The position numbers were made by a program, and so were the translations under genes. Below are positions 1 through 12,977 of a stretch of 64,000 bases of DNA, one piece after another (the first letter of the stretch is position 1; each line of letters begins with the position of its first letter). Source of the stretch: Lateolabrax maculatus (lineage: Eukaryota; Chordata; Actinopteri; Acropomatiformes; Lateolabracidae); the NCBI GenBank assembly GCA_031216445.1, contig CM062206.1, forward strand, positions 5,588,001-5,652,000, read 5' to 3'. A model generated the notes under the pieces. It was not told where the DNA came from. It ran no database searches and was given only the letters and a program-made list of their open reading frames with translations.

Positions 1-3000
1 TTATGTTTTAATTGAAAAATTGAGGACTACTACAGTCACTTACAGCACAAATAGTACTAGTACTACTACAATAATGGGCCTAATAATAACAGTAATATTT
101 GTTTCTCTCGTGTAAAGCGACCCCTGCTCTCTCTCCGTATACAAAAGGATTTTCAACCTGCGCCACTTTATTGCATCTTTTCCTTTAAGGCTTCTGCATC
201 AACAGTTTTCAAGAGATAGAGACAAAGAATAGAGAGTGAGTGACAGACCAAAGTGAAAGCCTTCTAAAAGAAATAAACCGTCTTGTATACTCAGAGGAAT
301 GCGCTTGTAATCGCTCCATCTCAAAACAAACAGGGTGCGGTGTTCAGGGATGAAAATCGGGACAAGCGAGGAAGACGACGGGAAGAAAGAGAGGGTTTGA
401 TAGGGAGGAAAAGAAGGACACGGTGGATTTCCCTCAAACTGGTTAAAGAAACAATAAAGCGAGTTATCAACAGACTTCTCCGCCTTTTATGTCTTTGTCG
501 GCTGATCTGAGAAGGCGTTTCACATAAGTCACAAGAGCAGTCAGGAGTGTTTCATGATGGGCTGAAGTGTGAATGAATCCCCCGAGATTTGAGTTATATT
601 TTTATTGCTTTGCGGAGATTGAAAAAAAAAAAAAAAAAAGATTGATAAAAATGTATAATCGGTGCTGCTCTCCTCTGAAAAATATATAGAAATATTTGAA
701 ACACAGGCTCTGTGCAAATGCATTTCAGAAGAAGCTCCTCTTGCTTTTTCTGTTTTTTACTGACAGCAAACAACAACAACAACAAAACTGTTTGCAAAAC
801 AGTTCAAATTCACTAAAATTGCAAGAGACTCTTACATTCACACTCCTGTTGGGGATAATATTTTCTACAGACTGGAGGTTAACACTCTGCTAATCATTCT
901 GTATTTAACTTTATTGCAAAGACTCATTTGGTTGTTTACACCAGTTCATTCTTTGTTATTTGGGCTTTTTTATTTTAACAAATAAAAACACGTTTTTTAA
1001 AATCAAAATATGTTGCTATAAACCATAATTTATTGCACGAAAGAGAAAGAAAAAGGACGTTGCTACTAAGTGGAGGTTATCTATGATGCTTTTGAGGTTC
1101 AAGCTAAACCAACAGACCTCTTTGGTTTTATCAGATCAGGCAACGTTTCCCAAAATGTTTTGAGAGACTCGCTCAGTCCTCTTGATTAAGGTCTGCATGC
1201 TGCTATCATATCTGCCCAAATAACAAAATTCAACAAGCTGAATCTGTGTATTTGGCCTTGATTTGAGCAGGTTTGTTTATGTTTTCTTGCAGAAGTGGCT
1301 TCAGTTTTGCCACTTTAACATGGCTGTGATGCAGAGGTAGATCTGTGAATACTCTAAGCTTTCCTCATGAGCCTTTTGTTGCACGCAAGTCATCCATTTT
1401 ATAAAAAAACTCTGGTTTATATACTGTTGCATCTAATGCTGCTACATTTCCTCCACTTCTTCATCAAGGTCTTCACTGTGTAAAAACTCAGAAACCCTTT
1501 TCATATAAATCTGTCAGCATCTCTAACATCTTTAATCACTCCACACTTGTTTCTGCACATGTGCAACCACTGAAATCTTGGTCTAGATTGATGTAACTAT
1601 CACTGAAATGATTTCAGGAAAAATGAAATGAGCTTCCTGCATGTTTTGCATTGCAAAAACTCAAATCTTAATACAATTAAGGTCCCCTAACAAGAGGAGT
1701 GTGCATCAACATGGTGTATTGTTTTGTTATTTTAAATGCATCATCAAGAAAAAAAAAACATTTTGTTTCTTTTCAAATGGAAGCTGATTTTTTTAAATTT
1801 ATTTAATATTTTCAAAATAAAATTGCTAAAATATTAGATAAAGAACAAATGTAATCAGATAGGTCAACATAAATGATTTTCATTTAATCTTTGGTGATAA
1901 AAACAACACGTTGTTTTCTGCTCAGTTGGTTCTTTAAATGCTGGAGGGAATCGGATGCCCACAGCGAGCCGTGAGCCAAACACTATTGACACAGAAAGCA
2001 AAGGGGATCCACCAGAAAGCTGACTTTTCTCTTTTTGGGAGTAAAGCTATGTTTGTTTCTGGGTTGAATGGGGGCCTATAATGGCTCTGATGGCATCAGG
2101 ATTGTCACCACAAATGGTCTGGGCGTTTTGCAAGGCTGTTTGACAGAGCCTATTATGTCATTGGTCACGTCCCTCCACTCCTTGCTCGCTTGGGCTTGAA
2201 TGGGAGTGAATTAATCAAATGGTTCGAGAGAGATCAGCCAACTTAATGCACTTTGTGTTGAGGTCTACAGTGATCCGAGACCCCCGGCCTCCCTCTACCT
2301 GCACCGTTGAGCTGCATCCAGACTGAAAACACCAACATATTCCTGTAGGGACACTTAATGTGCCACTCAAAACTGAACTGGTTGTGACTTTTTACTCCAT
2401 GAATCTTTAAAAATATATTTTAAATGATCACTTAAACAGTCCTACAGGGACTTCTTTGTAAGTTTACTGTGAAATTACTGTATGTTAAGTTAATTTCCCT
2501 CTTCTTATATCACTAAAGACAAATATTTTTCTTACATATACAGAATATAATATCCTTCTAAATACATAAATGACAAAGGGCCAGTTTTTATTCTCTATCT
2601 GAGGAGAAGCTTCTAAATTTCACACCAGCTACTAGAATACAATTTTAAAAGGTGGCATTTTAAACAGTTAACTAATGTAATTTATCAACCAATTAAGGGA
2701 CGGATGAATTTCTTTGACAGGGCAAAAGTTTTCTGACCAATAAGATCCCATTAGATGAAATTAATGTTTGTATTCTATTGGGGATTTTTGTATTGAGTTT
2801 TTTAAATGACTGCTGCTATGGGAAATAGTGTGACACCTATAATTGGATGTCATTCATAATGTGATATTTGTGTGGAAGTGTCCCCTCATGGACTCCACCT
2901 GGACAACAAGCAGAAAAGCCTCTAAAAAGGATCTATATGCAAAATAAATATTGATGTATATATATATATATATTTTAAAAAAAATCAAAGCACAGCCACC

Positions 3001-5504
3001 ATCATATTTGTTTTCTAGAGGGAAAATGGTCCAACTGGTCCAAAGTCGAGCTCTGTAACGTTATTGCTTTATCAAACACAATCAAAATGTGAATTAATCA
3101 AAGCACTCTGCGTTAGAGCACGTATGCATGAGCATTGTTTGGCTGTAATGGATGGCTTTAAAATTTGACGTTATTATTTCCCGTCATTTCTGGAAACAAA
3201 TTGAACATTTATTGCATATATATTAAAAATTATACAGTCGTCGAGAGAGGCTGATGTCTCTTTTATTGAGGCGCACCGAGAGGTGAGGTCTCACCGGATC
3301 AATTTCCCTGTCTTGTTACTCCCGCAAGAGGATGTTTGGAAAATGCCTGCACCGCTAAATTGATTCAGAAACGAATTCATAACTTGGGGGGTTTAAGCAA
3401 TTTTCTGGCGCCCAGTTTTTTTTTTTTTTTTTTTTTTTTATCCACTATCTTTTCTTTTGTTTCATGTTTTGATTGCTTTAAGGAGCCAAACAAAGTTTTG
3501 TACCATTCTGCTTCTCATTGAAACCGGTTTATTCTCAGTTCTGCGGTCATTAGTCCACGTTGGCCTCTTTTTCATTCTTTGCACACACACACAAAAAAAA
3601 AAAAAAAGAAAAAAAATGCATTTAATGCACTGGGTTTTGGGTGGCTTCACAAACATAGCCATTAAGCAGTCACAATGCTTTTATTGTGCACTTGATCTCA
3701 AAATAGAGGCTGGTCAGACTGCAGGATCCAGACGAACCTATGGAAAAGGCCTTGTCTTTGTCTGCCTGTACGGAGATGAATGGCCCGTGTCAACCAGATG
3801 ATTAGTTTGCACTATTAAATTGTCAAAAAGGAAGGATTTTTCCCTAATAGTGCCTTTTCGTGAAGAATTATGGAATTCAGAGTTGTTTGCGACTGCCGGG
3901 GAACTTGCAGGGCTTCGCAGGGGCGAGGGCGAAGGTCAGACAGAGTTCTCAGCGCTGCGTCCAGTGTGGCACCGCAGAGGGGATGTGGAGACAAATGTAG
4001 GCCTATTTTCTACAAGATTAATCTCTACATTGTACTAGATGACGGATATCCATGGAGTGACACTGTGATTCAACAAGCTGAGGTGGGTTCACCCGTCACA
4101 AAATGCGTAAAATCCGTGCGTAAACACCAAAAGTGCCCCGTTTACATCCCTCTACAGGGACAACTCAAAGCCAACCATAAGAGCAGGGTATCAAATGATC
4201 AACAGAAAGTTTATTTCAGTGGCACAAATCAAGCTTAAATGGGACTTTTTTTCCCATTTAACTTGCGCGCTGCGTCGGTGCACAATTGCAAACCGTGCGC
4301 CACCTCTCTCCCTGCACATGAGCTGTCTTTCTGCACGTCATGACTGCCATGCTCCATCCAGGAAACCCCCTGCCTTTCTGCTCAACCTCTATTCTAGTGC
4401 CAACATTTTGTGTTAAATGTTAACAACTTGGCCCGATCCATTTAATCGCCAACAACAAATCTGTGTTGACTCGAACACTCGCCTCCTTTGTGCCCATTAT
4501 GCGGCTGCCCTCACTTGAAGATTTATGTATTTTTGATATTAAATTCCTTCTGTCATCAAGACTGCTCTCTTGTTGACTTTTCTTGACCTGTCGACCTCGT
4601 TCCCCAAACTTTCCCATATTTAACGCGGGACTCGCAGCCTCCGCCCCCCCACCCCCAACTTCTCCTGCCCCACCACAGCTGAATGCTGTGTGGCTCCTTT
4701 TGTTGGCATGTGCTGTTTGCACTGTTCTTGAACTTCAGTGTGCTGCCCTGTCCCCATCCTGTACTTTGAACCCCGAGGAACAATATTCCCTTGTAAATTA
4801 CGCCTTATTGTTCATAAACTCGGTTCCGGCTCCATGTTTTCGGAGACGACTGCGCAATTTCAAATGTCTGTCAGAGCATCACGTTTCGGTCTCTGTGATG
4901 AATTATCAGCTTGTTCTCAGTGTCCTCCAAGCTGTGGCTTTCCACATCAACACTTCACGATCTTCCCTTGAGTTCTGCGCTTCAGTCACAGTCTGCAAAC
5001 TGCATTCATGCAGCGTTGACGCACAGTGACGGATGCCCATACCTTATCCATATATGACGTCCATGTCGCCCATACAAGCCTCCCTCTGCTGCCCAGCTTG
5101 CTAATTAGTTAAACAAACGCTCATACTAATGATCCCACTGGCCTGGTGAGCTCTGGGGTTTTTGTTCGCTGACTTTGCCCCAGCTTTTTCCTGCTGGAAA
5201 CTTGGCCTCGCTGACCCGAGCTATCACGGCGCTGTGGAGACGGCTGGACCGCCCTGTCCGGAGTCCATCCCCCCAGGGGCCAAAGGGCAGCGTCCGAGGC
5301 CCGGGAATGCCACCACCAGCTGCTGGCGGTGACACCATTTACAAAGGGCGCTTGGTGAGCCATCTCTCTATGGGATGTCAGTGTTGTGACAGTGCTGGCC
5401 TGACGTTTATTTACTCTCTCATAGGACCAGAAAACGGCCCGTTTGGTTGAAGCCGCTGAGTTCAGTTTGCAGCCAGGGCCTCTGAGCTGCTGCTGCTGGG
5501 CACC
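1..5504. other. Intergenic flank, no gene recognised
   Basis: AT-rich non-coding DNA. The open frames here are short, unrelated to any family I recognise, and often run through A or T tracts (A tract at about 621-638, T tract at about 3418-3439). A short TA-repeat lies near 2956-2974. The stretch 2035-2330 is more GC-balanced than its surroundings and carries TTAATCAAAT-like and CCTATAATGG-like words. It could be a conserved non-coding element of the phox2b domain, but I cannot test that here. Confidence 0.6.
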
Positions 5505-6080
5505 AAAGGGTTTATAAACTGTAATGGCTTTATTATTGGTCAGGGAATCGTTTACTAATGCTTTGTAGATCAGTTATAAAACATTAATAGGGACAAGTTG
5601 TGGGTTGGCAGGTTTTGAAAACTCTCTTTGACTCTTATTTCTAGAAAAGGGCTGCAAATAATCTGGAACAAAATCCAATTATTGACTTCTTATTAACACT
5701 TACAGCTGCAGACTTGGCGATTAAAACCATTAATTAATGACTTCTTAACAACTACAGACTTGATGGCTTATTCAAATGTGAGAAATATACCAGCATTTAT
5801 TAACAATAATGTTGGTAATCCATTAATTCATGTCTCTCTTTCTAATAAGCCATCAAATACCTGGTCAGAAATATTAATAAGTCATTACTAAATAGTTGGA
5901 ATCATGAGGCCTGCAGTTTTAAGTGTTAATATGAGGTTAATAAGTGGATTCTGGTCCAGATCCTCTGCAGCAATGGATTGACTACCTGTCAAAAATTGTT
6001 CTTGTCTATAGTTTTTAAAACATTAATTATTTATGAATCATTAATTAAGTCATTAGTTATGCATAACCTATAAACCCTTT
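5505..6080. mobile_element. Fold-back (long inverted repeat) element
   Basis: The segment starts with AAAGGGTTTATA and ends with the exact reverse complement TATAAACCCTTT. The two halves are imperfect reverse complements over much of their length. Left-half words near 5640-5770 (ATCTGGAACA, TTATTAACACTTA, GATGGCTTATT) reappear as diverged reverse complements in the right half near 5840-5970. It encodes no protein and is AT-rich, as expected for a non-autonomous DNA transposon of fold-back or MITE type. No clear target-site duplication was seen, so the family is unassigned. Confidence 0.72.
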
Positions 6081-6319
6081 ATAAGGGGTGGTCATATTTT
6101 CGTTTTTATTCACAATGAGATGATTAATAAAAGTAATTCGTGCAAAAAAGGTGCCAGCCAGATTATATTCCAATTAACTATTAAACAAAATCACAACACA
6201 AATTCTTCTTCCACCAAGAAATAAGAAGCTTCAGGTAAAGTAAACAGGAATGTGAGTGCTGATTAGTTGCTGATATTTGCAGTCACAGGTTTAAAGTCTG
6301 TGGGTTTATCTGAGAAACT

Positions 6320-6900
6320 ATCGGACTGTGTTTGTGTCCCGATCCCTCCTGCAGTCACACACCGGCCCATTACGCGCCGTCGTCCGCGGGCTCTCCGTGT
6401 TATTTGGACACTGTTTGGCCGTTTAACCGGCCGGCGTCTGCGCGCTCCGAGGAGGTCCCGACAGAAATTGATACTAATTGCGGGGACTGTACACTGCTGG
6501 CTGGTGGAGAGCCTGCAGGCAGTCGGAGGACCTGCTTGTCACCGCCTAATTGACAAGGGCTTGTCTGTCCTGGGAGCAGCTGGTCCTAAGCACTGGCGCA
6601 CAATCGCAATCTTGACACGGCCTCCACCCGCCTGGAGGAGTTTTGAGGGGAAACGCCGTTAAAGGGAGATTTATTGAATCTCCCTTTGGGTGACGCTGTA
6701 TTAAGGACGCAATATAAGCTTATTTCCGCGGGTGCAGAAGACAGCCACACTCCTGGTATTAATAACAGAAGGTGCCAATTAGGCCAGACAGGTGACATTT
6801 CTTGTGACATTATGAATCACTGCAAACAAGACAAGCGCGGGGAAATAAAAAGCCACGAGCAGGCCTGGTCTGAAATTTTACTTTTCGCAGCTACATGACA
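6320..6900. promoter_or_regulatory. Candidate regulatory element, CpG-rich
   Basis: A GC-balanced, CpG-containing block in an AT-rich setting, with several AATTG/TAATTG-type homeodomain words (for example ACTAATTGCG, CCTAATTGAC, CCAATTAGGC) and no convincing reading frame. It contains an 11-bp perfect hairpin at 6661-6687. The look is that of a conserved developmental enhancer; conservation itself is unverified. Confidence 0.33.
6661..6687. repeat. Perfect 11-bp hairpin
   Basis: AAAGGGAGATT (6661-6671) is followed after five bases (TATTG) by its exact reverse complement AATCTCCCTTT (6677-6687). There is no trailing T run, and the eukaryotic context argues against a terminator. Confidence 0.8.
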
Positions 6901-9900
6901 CACAATGAGGCTTAAATGCGTAAATCGGATGAATGCAGGGGGATGTGTCGCACCAGCCATTCAGCTGGCTCAGAGGCGAGAACACAAATAACATCAACCC
7001 CTCACAGTAAAATAATCAATTCATTATTCCGGCCTGTTTCTATCAGCCCATGTCTTTATAGCTGAATGCTTCAAGAAGAAGAAGAAGAAGAAGAAAAAAA
7101 AAAAAGCCAAGCAAGTATTGTTTTCGTCTGCAAATGGAAAAAGGTTTTCACTCCACTTTCCCACTGCCTGTAAAGAATCGCTGCTTTTCTGGCCCTTTTG
7201 AACTGAAAATCGTGATTTTTTCCCCTGGTGTTCTCCGGACGCGCTCCTTTCTTTCCGGGGAACAATGACAACACTGGAGCGCCCCGCCGGTGCGCCACAG
7301 TTGGGGATCCCCCGGATTGTTTCGGACATCTTTGGATTTCATCAATCAAAATGACTGCAGTTTTCCATAAAAATGCTGAATTTGGTCCTGGAACCGAGCG
7401 GGCAAGGTAGAAAATACGAAGCTGTCCCTCTCGATGATAAATGGCCATCCTTTGATTGAGCAAATGGAGAAGTACGTGCCACAGTACTGAGAAACAGGCG
7501 AAGATTGTTAAGAGACTCATGACTCATGGTCTTGCATCAGATCATGCCAGAAATGAATCGACCAGCAACATTAGGCTGTAAAAGCGACTATTTATTCCCA
7601 AAACGTTTGAAAATCCGAGACATGTAAGCAGGATAAACCTAAAGTGGACTTTGATTTTGTAAATATAAAAACTATCAGCAATAGGGTGAAGGTTTCCTCT
7701 GCAACCACTGACAGGTATGAGGCTCAGCTACTGGTGCTAGACATCATCCCAGTAATACTGGCCTTTCTTACCAGGTTACTGGGTGTAACAAACCAGATAA
7801 GGACCCATAAATATATAGGAGTCCTTGGCCTGGAACTGAAGGAAGCTGATCCCTGCACGTTTTCCCACCAATAAACCCCTGTTAACATGGAAATACCACA
7901 TCCTATTGACTAAAACCCAATTATCTGGCACCAGGCAGCAGCTCTCCTTGGAGCAGGCCTGAGATGAAATCAGAAAACTGTAAAGCAGAACTTTTAATTT
8001 TCTGAAAAAAGCAATTACAAAATTAACCACCACGAGGCCCCTCAAAGTTCCTCTCTAAATGGACTTAATGCTGCGGCTAATTATCCATTATTGACATTTT
8101 GTCCCGCCTCAGGTCAGAGGGTCAACAGTTGGAGATTAATGGCAGCAGAGGACGTTAAGGACAAGGAACCAAGGAAAAGTCACTGTAATATTATTATAAT
8201 GCATTATATAAAGTCTTTGTAAGTGGCCTTATTGTGCTTTATTATGATATCTTAAGTTTTAAAGCCAGTCATGGGGCTTATATTGCGTCTGTGATAGGTA
8301 ATGCTGATGTTTTTGACCTTATTGTACTTAATGGTTTATATTACATCACTATAACATTTATATACTATTAAAATAAGGGTTTATTGTCTGGTTTATAGTC
8401 TAAAGAGTGTCTTTGGTCCTCAGTATGTTATAGGTTTAGGTCTTTATGTTTCTTCTTTATTAGACTGTATTCCTGTTTCTTTTGAGCCGTTCCATATGGT
8501 CTATATTGTTTATTTTTAATGATTTTAGATCAGGTATTGTAGGATAGTTTGCTCTGGTAAGGACACCACCCCCTCCCCCCCTTTCTCAAACATATAGCAG
8601 AGTTGACTGGCTTGTCGGGCTTGAAGAATTGTTTAATTTCAGGGCCCCGGCGTTTCCTGAGGTGAGGTCTGCATTGGCTGCTAATAGAGATCTAATTGAT
8701 GGGCCGAGTCCCGTTTCCGTGCTCTCTCTCCCTTTATTGCGCCCCGGCGTCTGCTGTAAAATAGGTCTGTAATCAGATTCCGCCTATTCCTCCTGGAGCA
8801 GGATGAGAGCTCAGGGCTGCAGAGAGAGATGGGGCAAAAAAAAAGAAGAAAAGAAAAGAAACAAAAAATCAAGTTAAGACTTGAGTAGAAATTCGACATA
8901 CTGTTGAGGCTTGATGAAAAAGAAGAAAGTGAGCTTTAACATAGAAATTCTCCTCTTTGTAGTTTGACTTTTCTTTATATAAACCTTCATTATTCTTATA
9001 GAAACTTGTGGGACTCATTAGTGAGTTTACAGCGACTTTATCGGATTTAATCTGCCAGAATATTCCCTTATTCCTTAGGGGATTTACAGTTTTGCTGCAA
9101 TATTTCTATACTGAACCCTTCATCTAAGATTCGAGCTCATAGGATTTCTATAGATTTTTCATGAAAGGCTTTGTTATTGCTGCCAAATGCCTACCATAAT
9201 TATTATTTTAACACGGTTATATGTGCTTTCATGACTCAGACTCTCACGTCATGATCAAATCAAATTCCACACAGGCCAGTCTCGGTTAATACCAGTGTTG
9301 TCATGCGCCCAGAAGGTACAGAAGATGTCAATCAAATCAGACTTGAGACTGGCAGCAACAGAAACAGAGTGATTCTCTACTTTTTCCTCTCCTCTGCTTC
9401 TCTCTCCATCTCCTATAGAGCTTCCTGGAAGGCTGTGATTGGCCGCCTGTCTGGGCAGTGATAGCAGCCCTGGAGCCGAGGATGATTGATGATGGCGAGG
9501 GCAAGGCCGAGCGCTGGCAGCATAAAGCCCCATAGACGCCTCAATAAAGAGCCTGGCTAGTGGAGAGCCTGGGCCCCGCTCAATAGGGCCCCTCCGCCTC
9601 CGAGGACCCACGGCTAGAGGAGTGCATGGAGAGAGAGAGAGAGGGAGAGAGAGAGAGAGGGAGAGAGAGGGAGAAGGAGAGGTGCTCTGTTGTTGGATAA
9701 TCCATTTAGCTATCGAGCCAGCAGCCGTCTGAGGCTGGATAAGTGCAGCGACGGATGTGTGTGGGGTGAAAATAGCAGGGGTTGGCTGGTGGAGTGCTGG
9801 AGGGGGGATGCAGGGACGAAGGATATGGAGAGAGAGAATGAGAGAGAGAGAGGGAGGGAGAGATGGATCATCTAGTCTCAGGATGCATAATGGGGGGAAA

Positions 9901-11190
9901 AAGGGAAGCGGATGAACACAACTGGAGATGAGATCTGCAGGCTGCTTTTCACACGCTAGAAATGATCATGAGCCAAAAAGAAAGTTGACCACAAGAAAGT
10001 GATTAGTGCCTAAACTGAACAACACCGCTGCAGCTTCTCCGCTGCTACTCTGGTGGCCATCATTCAGCCTACAGATGCATAACTGTGGTGACCTTTGCTT
10101 CAGCAGATCAATGAGACCCTGCTAGGTTGGATTCCATCGGTGCTGCGTCCACTGCTGTGGCCCCAGACCGCATGCAGCCCTGTTGTAACCCCCAGCGCAC
10201 AGCAGCTCTGAAAAGCACAATTAGGCAGCAATCTGCTCCTACCAAGCCAGCTTTCAGTGACTCCAGCATGGCTACACGGTGTCCTGCAGACCCTCCTGGC
10301 TGGAGTTGGCAGGATGAAGGTCTGAGAGAGCGGCGGGGCCGGAGACTGATGGCCCGATGATCGTTTTTAACTCTGCGGGGTTCATAGAGATCAGGGATGA
10401 GAAATCTTTATGCATCCAGTGCAGTTTAAGACCCTGCATATGTTGCACTTACATTTGATTTTAAAAGTATTTGACTGATTCAAACAGACTTTAAGTCAGG
10501 GCAATATCAAAACAAGCTGAAGGTTCCCAAATGCACTAAAAGTCTGGATTGTTGTTTATTAGAATTAAATTGAACTTTAAAACCTTTTGAAAATGCCAAA
10601 ATCTCAAAAATACTTTGCATGTGTTTTTTTTTTAGCAATGCCTTGTGTATTTCAGTCATATTGATTTGCATTTAATGTCCTTAATGAAAATAAATCCAAC
10701 TAAATTTCACAAAAAACCTGCTTGTTCTTTTAGTTTCTGCTTTTCCATGTATTAATTAGGGAGATTTTTTTGGGTCAAGTCTTTTTTAATTCCAAGACAA
10801 AGCAAAATTCAACTCATAACACAAGTCAATAAACTTGAAGGCTCAGCTTTTATTGCTGAGATTTTATCACTTAAAAAGTGGTCAGGTTTTTGCTTTAAAC
10901 ACTCACGTTAACTCAAGTCTTTAAACACTCAAGAGTCACAGCAGACGAATGAAAATCAGGTTTGAAAGTCGGGATTTAGCAACTTAAATCTGACAAAAGT
11001 CCAAAGTCTTAATATATGTTATAAAAACTGTAGAAACCATTGATATGATAATTGTAGCTTCTCATGTTGGAGAATGATTGTTGAATATATTGTATGATGA
11101 AAAAAAGTGGAGGCATAGACAAAACAAGACTGGGGTCCACATTCTCTACACAACAGGTTTTTGCATTTAGAAGAAACTAATATGATGACT
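6901..11190. other. Intergenic, no gene recognised
   Basis: Non-coding. It holds an AAG/GAA-rich run at about 7072-7098, two GC-balanced stretches that may be regulatory (about 8560-8830 and 9415-9615), and a GA-rich low-complexity block at about 9627-9683 with a second GA run near 9828-9863. The open frames here look like chance. Confidence 0.55.
9627..9683. repeat. GA-rich low-complexity tract
   Basis: Near-continuous GAGAGA interrupted by GGG triplets. It is a purine-strand microsatellite with no coding content. Confidence 0.85.
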
Positions 11191-11198
11191 AGCTTCAG

Positions 11199-11416
11199 CA
11201 GTGGAGGAAGAAGTATTCAGATTTACTCAAGTAAAAGTACTAATATCAAACTGTGAAAATACTACTAGTAAAGTCCTGCATTCAAAACCGTACTTAAGAA
11301 AAAGTATGTAAGTATTATCAGCAAAATTTGGAGTAGAAGTATAAAGTTTCATTAAATATACCTTGAATTTTTGAATTTGTACTTAAGTAAATGTATTTAA
11401 TTATATTCCACCATTG
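11199..11416 (+). mobile_element. Small hAT-like non-autonomous transposon with 8-bp TSD
   Basis: The element begins CAGTGGAGGAAGAAG and ends with TTCCACCATTG, a diverged form of the terminal inverted repeat CAGTGGTGGAA. The flanking octamers are AGCTTCAG (11191-11198) and AGCTTCAA (11417-11424), a 7/8 match and therefore a target-site duplication of hAT length. The inside is rich in ACTTAAGTAAAAGTACT-type words, which I know as a very common teleost repeat. It is 218 bp long with no open frame, so it must have been moved by a transposase encoded elsewhere. Confidence 0.85.
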
Positions 11417-11424
11417 AGCTTCAA

Positions 11425-12651
11425 GGTGTCATCAGAGTTGATGAGTATCGGGTGTTTTGTTGAACAGTAAACTGAGAGCAACTACAAACCTGCAAGAGAA
11501 GTTCTACACAAACCTCAGGAGGTGATAGATTTCTGTAAACGAACATGGACACGACCTTCCAGTTATCGGACATATTGGCCAGTAAATCTCATAATAAATA
11601 AACTAAAAACTGTCTTTACAGAATCTAAAATGATGACTGGATGTCCCAGATAAACGTTACCTGTTCAGTTTCATGGTGTTCACTCTCATCCCTGCTCATA
11701 ATTGACTTGTTATTAAGTTTAACAATCTTTTAATGATTATAATCAATGACTTACACTATTTACTAATGAACCTAAAACTGCCTAACTAACAACAAATTAC
11801 ACTTTATTGCTTTACAGCCAATTAAAGCCACACAAAATCTGCATGAGGAGTTCAAAAACAATAGGTTAATGAAAGCCTAACAGTCAAACGTGTCTTTATT
11901 GATTTGTGATTAGTGCGGGGGGCTTATTCATGGGGTATCCATAACTTGATTCTGCCTCAGATTTTAATTGCCTAATTGGAGTGATTATTTAGCCATGGGA
12001 AACCATTCCACCTGTTCCTCCTCTGTACTTCTGCATGTGTCGACGGTGGTTGATTGTCACGTTGACACGTACAGTTATCCTCCTAAATATAATACATAAA
12101 TATATCAATACAACAACATAAAAATACAAGTAAAAGTCTGTCTAAAGTATGTGAGAACCCTCTGGAGTCTATTCATCACTGAATATATAACTGTACACGT
12201 TATACTCTGCTGTATCTGTGTCTTTAAATAGGGAAACAATATTTTTTACAAGCTAGAGCTGTTCTATAATAATATTTTGAACAATTATCATGAAGATTTG
12301 TATATTTTTATAGGTACCTGTATAATTTTTTATGTATTCTGGGTTCCTGGCAGCTTAATGCTTTGGTAAATTGACAAATTAACTGTGTTTTTGCCGAACA
12401 AAAAAACCGTGTGCATGTGGGGGTTAAAAGGTTTAAACAGTTTAAAACGTGCTGAACAAAGACAAAAATTTAAGCATAGAAGGTTAGCAAAAATAACCAA
12501 AATGAGCCTGGAAAAAAAATAGTTTGTACTGTGGAAAATGTAACAATTTGTAGGTACAAGGGAACACGATGTGAAGTCAGGGAATAAAAGGGTAACACTC
12601 TGGGAATTATGGTCGCCTATTCTATTATTAGAAATTTCATCAATCAAAATC
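11425..12651. other. Intergenic, no gene recognised
   Basis: AT-rich non-coding sequence. A short GC-balanced patch lies near 11900-12060. No RNA gene or coding exon was recognised. Confidence 0.5.
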
Positions 12652-12977
12652 GATGCAACAGAATCAGAGATTTTTTTACTCCACACATTCTTCTTCCTTG
12701 TCGAAAACCTGCTGCCTACGTTACCCACAATGCAATTCGACCAGTGACAGTCCGGTCAGAGATTGTGGTGTGTTATGCTGGTAGCAGCTGACGTAGCCTC
12801 GGGCCACAGAGGTCTGGTGAGCTCACCTCTTTCTTACTGCACGCCAACAATTTTTTGTCATTTTTAAACTTGTCTTTAACCCCAATCGACTTGTTTTATT
12901 TATCAGCTTTTCCCTCTGGAGCCACAAAGACCTGTAAACAGACCTTGATGTGTGAAATCGGTGGAGTCTCCCTTTAA
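12652..12977 (+). repeat. Dispersed repeat, copy 1 (paired with 60369-60711)
   Basis: It shares an ordered set of words with 60369-60711: GATGCAnnAGAATCAGAGA at the start, TACCCACAATGCAA in the middle, and GACCTGTAAACAGAC then GATGTGT and ATCGGnGGAGT near the end, finishing in CCCTTTAA. Length and orientation agree. It is an old interspersed element. No terminal inverted repeat or target duplication was clear. Confidence 0.8.

Noticed and set aside
4420..5029. Overlapping open frames on both strands near 4.4-5.0 kb (up to 148 codons)
   Set aside because: Both strands open over the same bases, no domain, Pro-rich from a C run; typical chance frames.
6661..6687. Transcription terminator
   Set aside because: Hairpin without a T run, in vertebrate DNA where such terminators do not apply.
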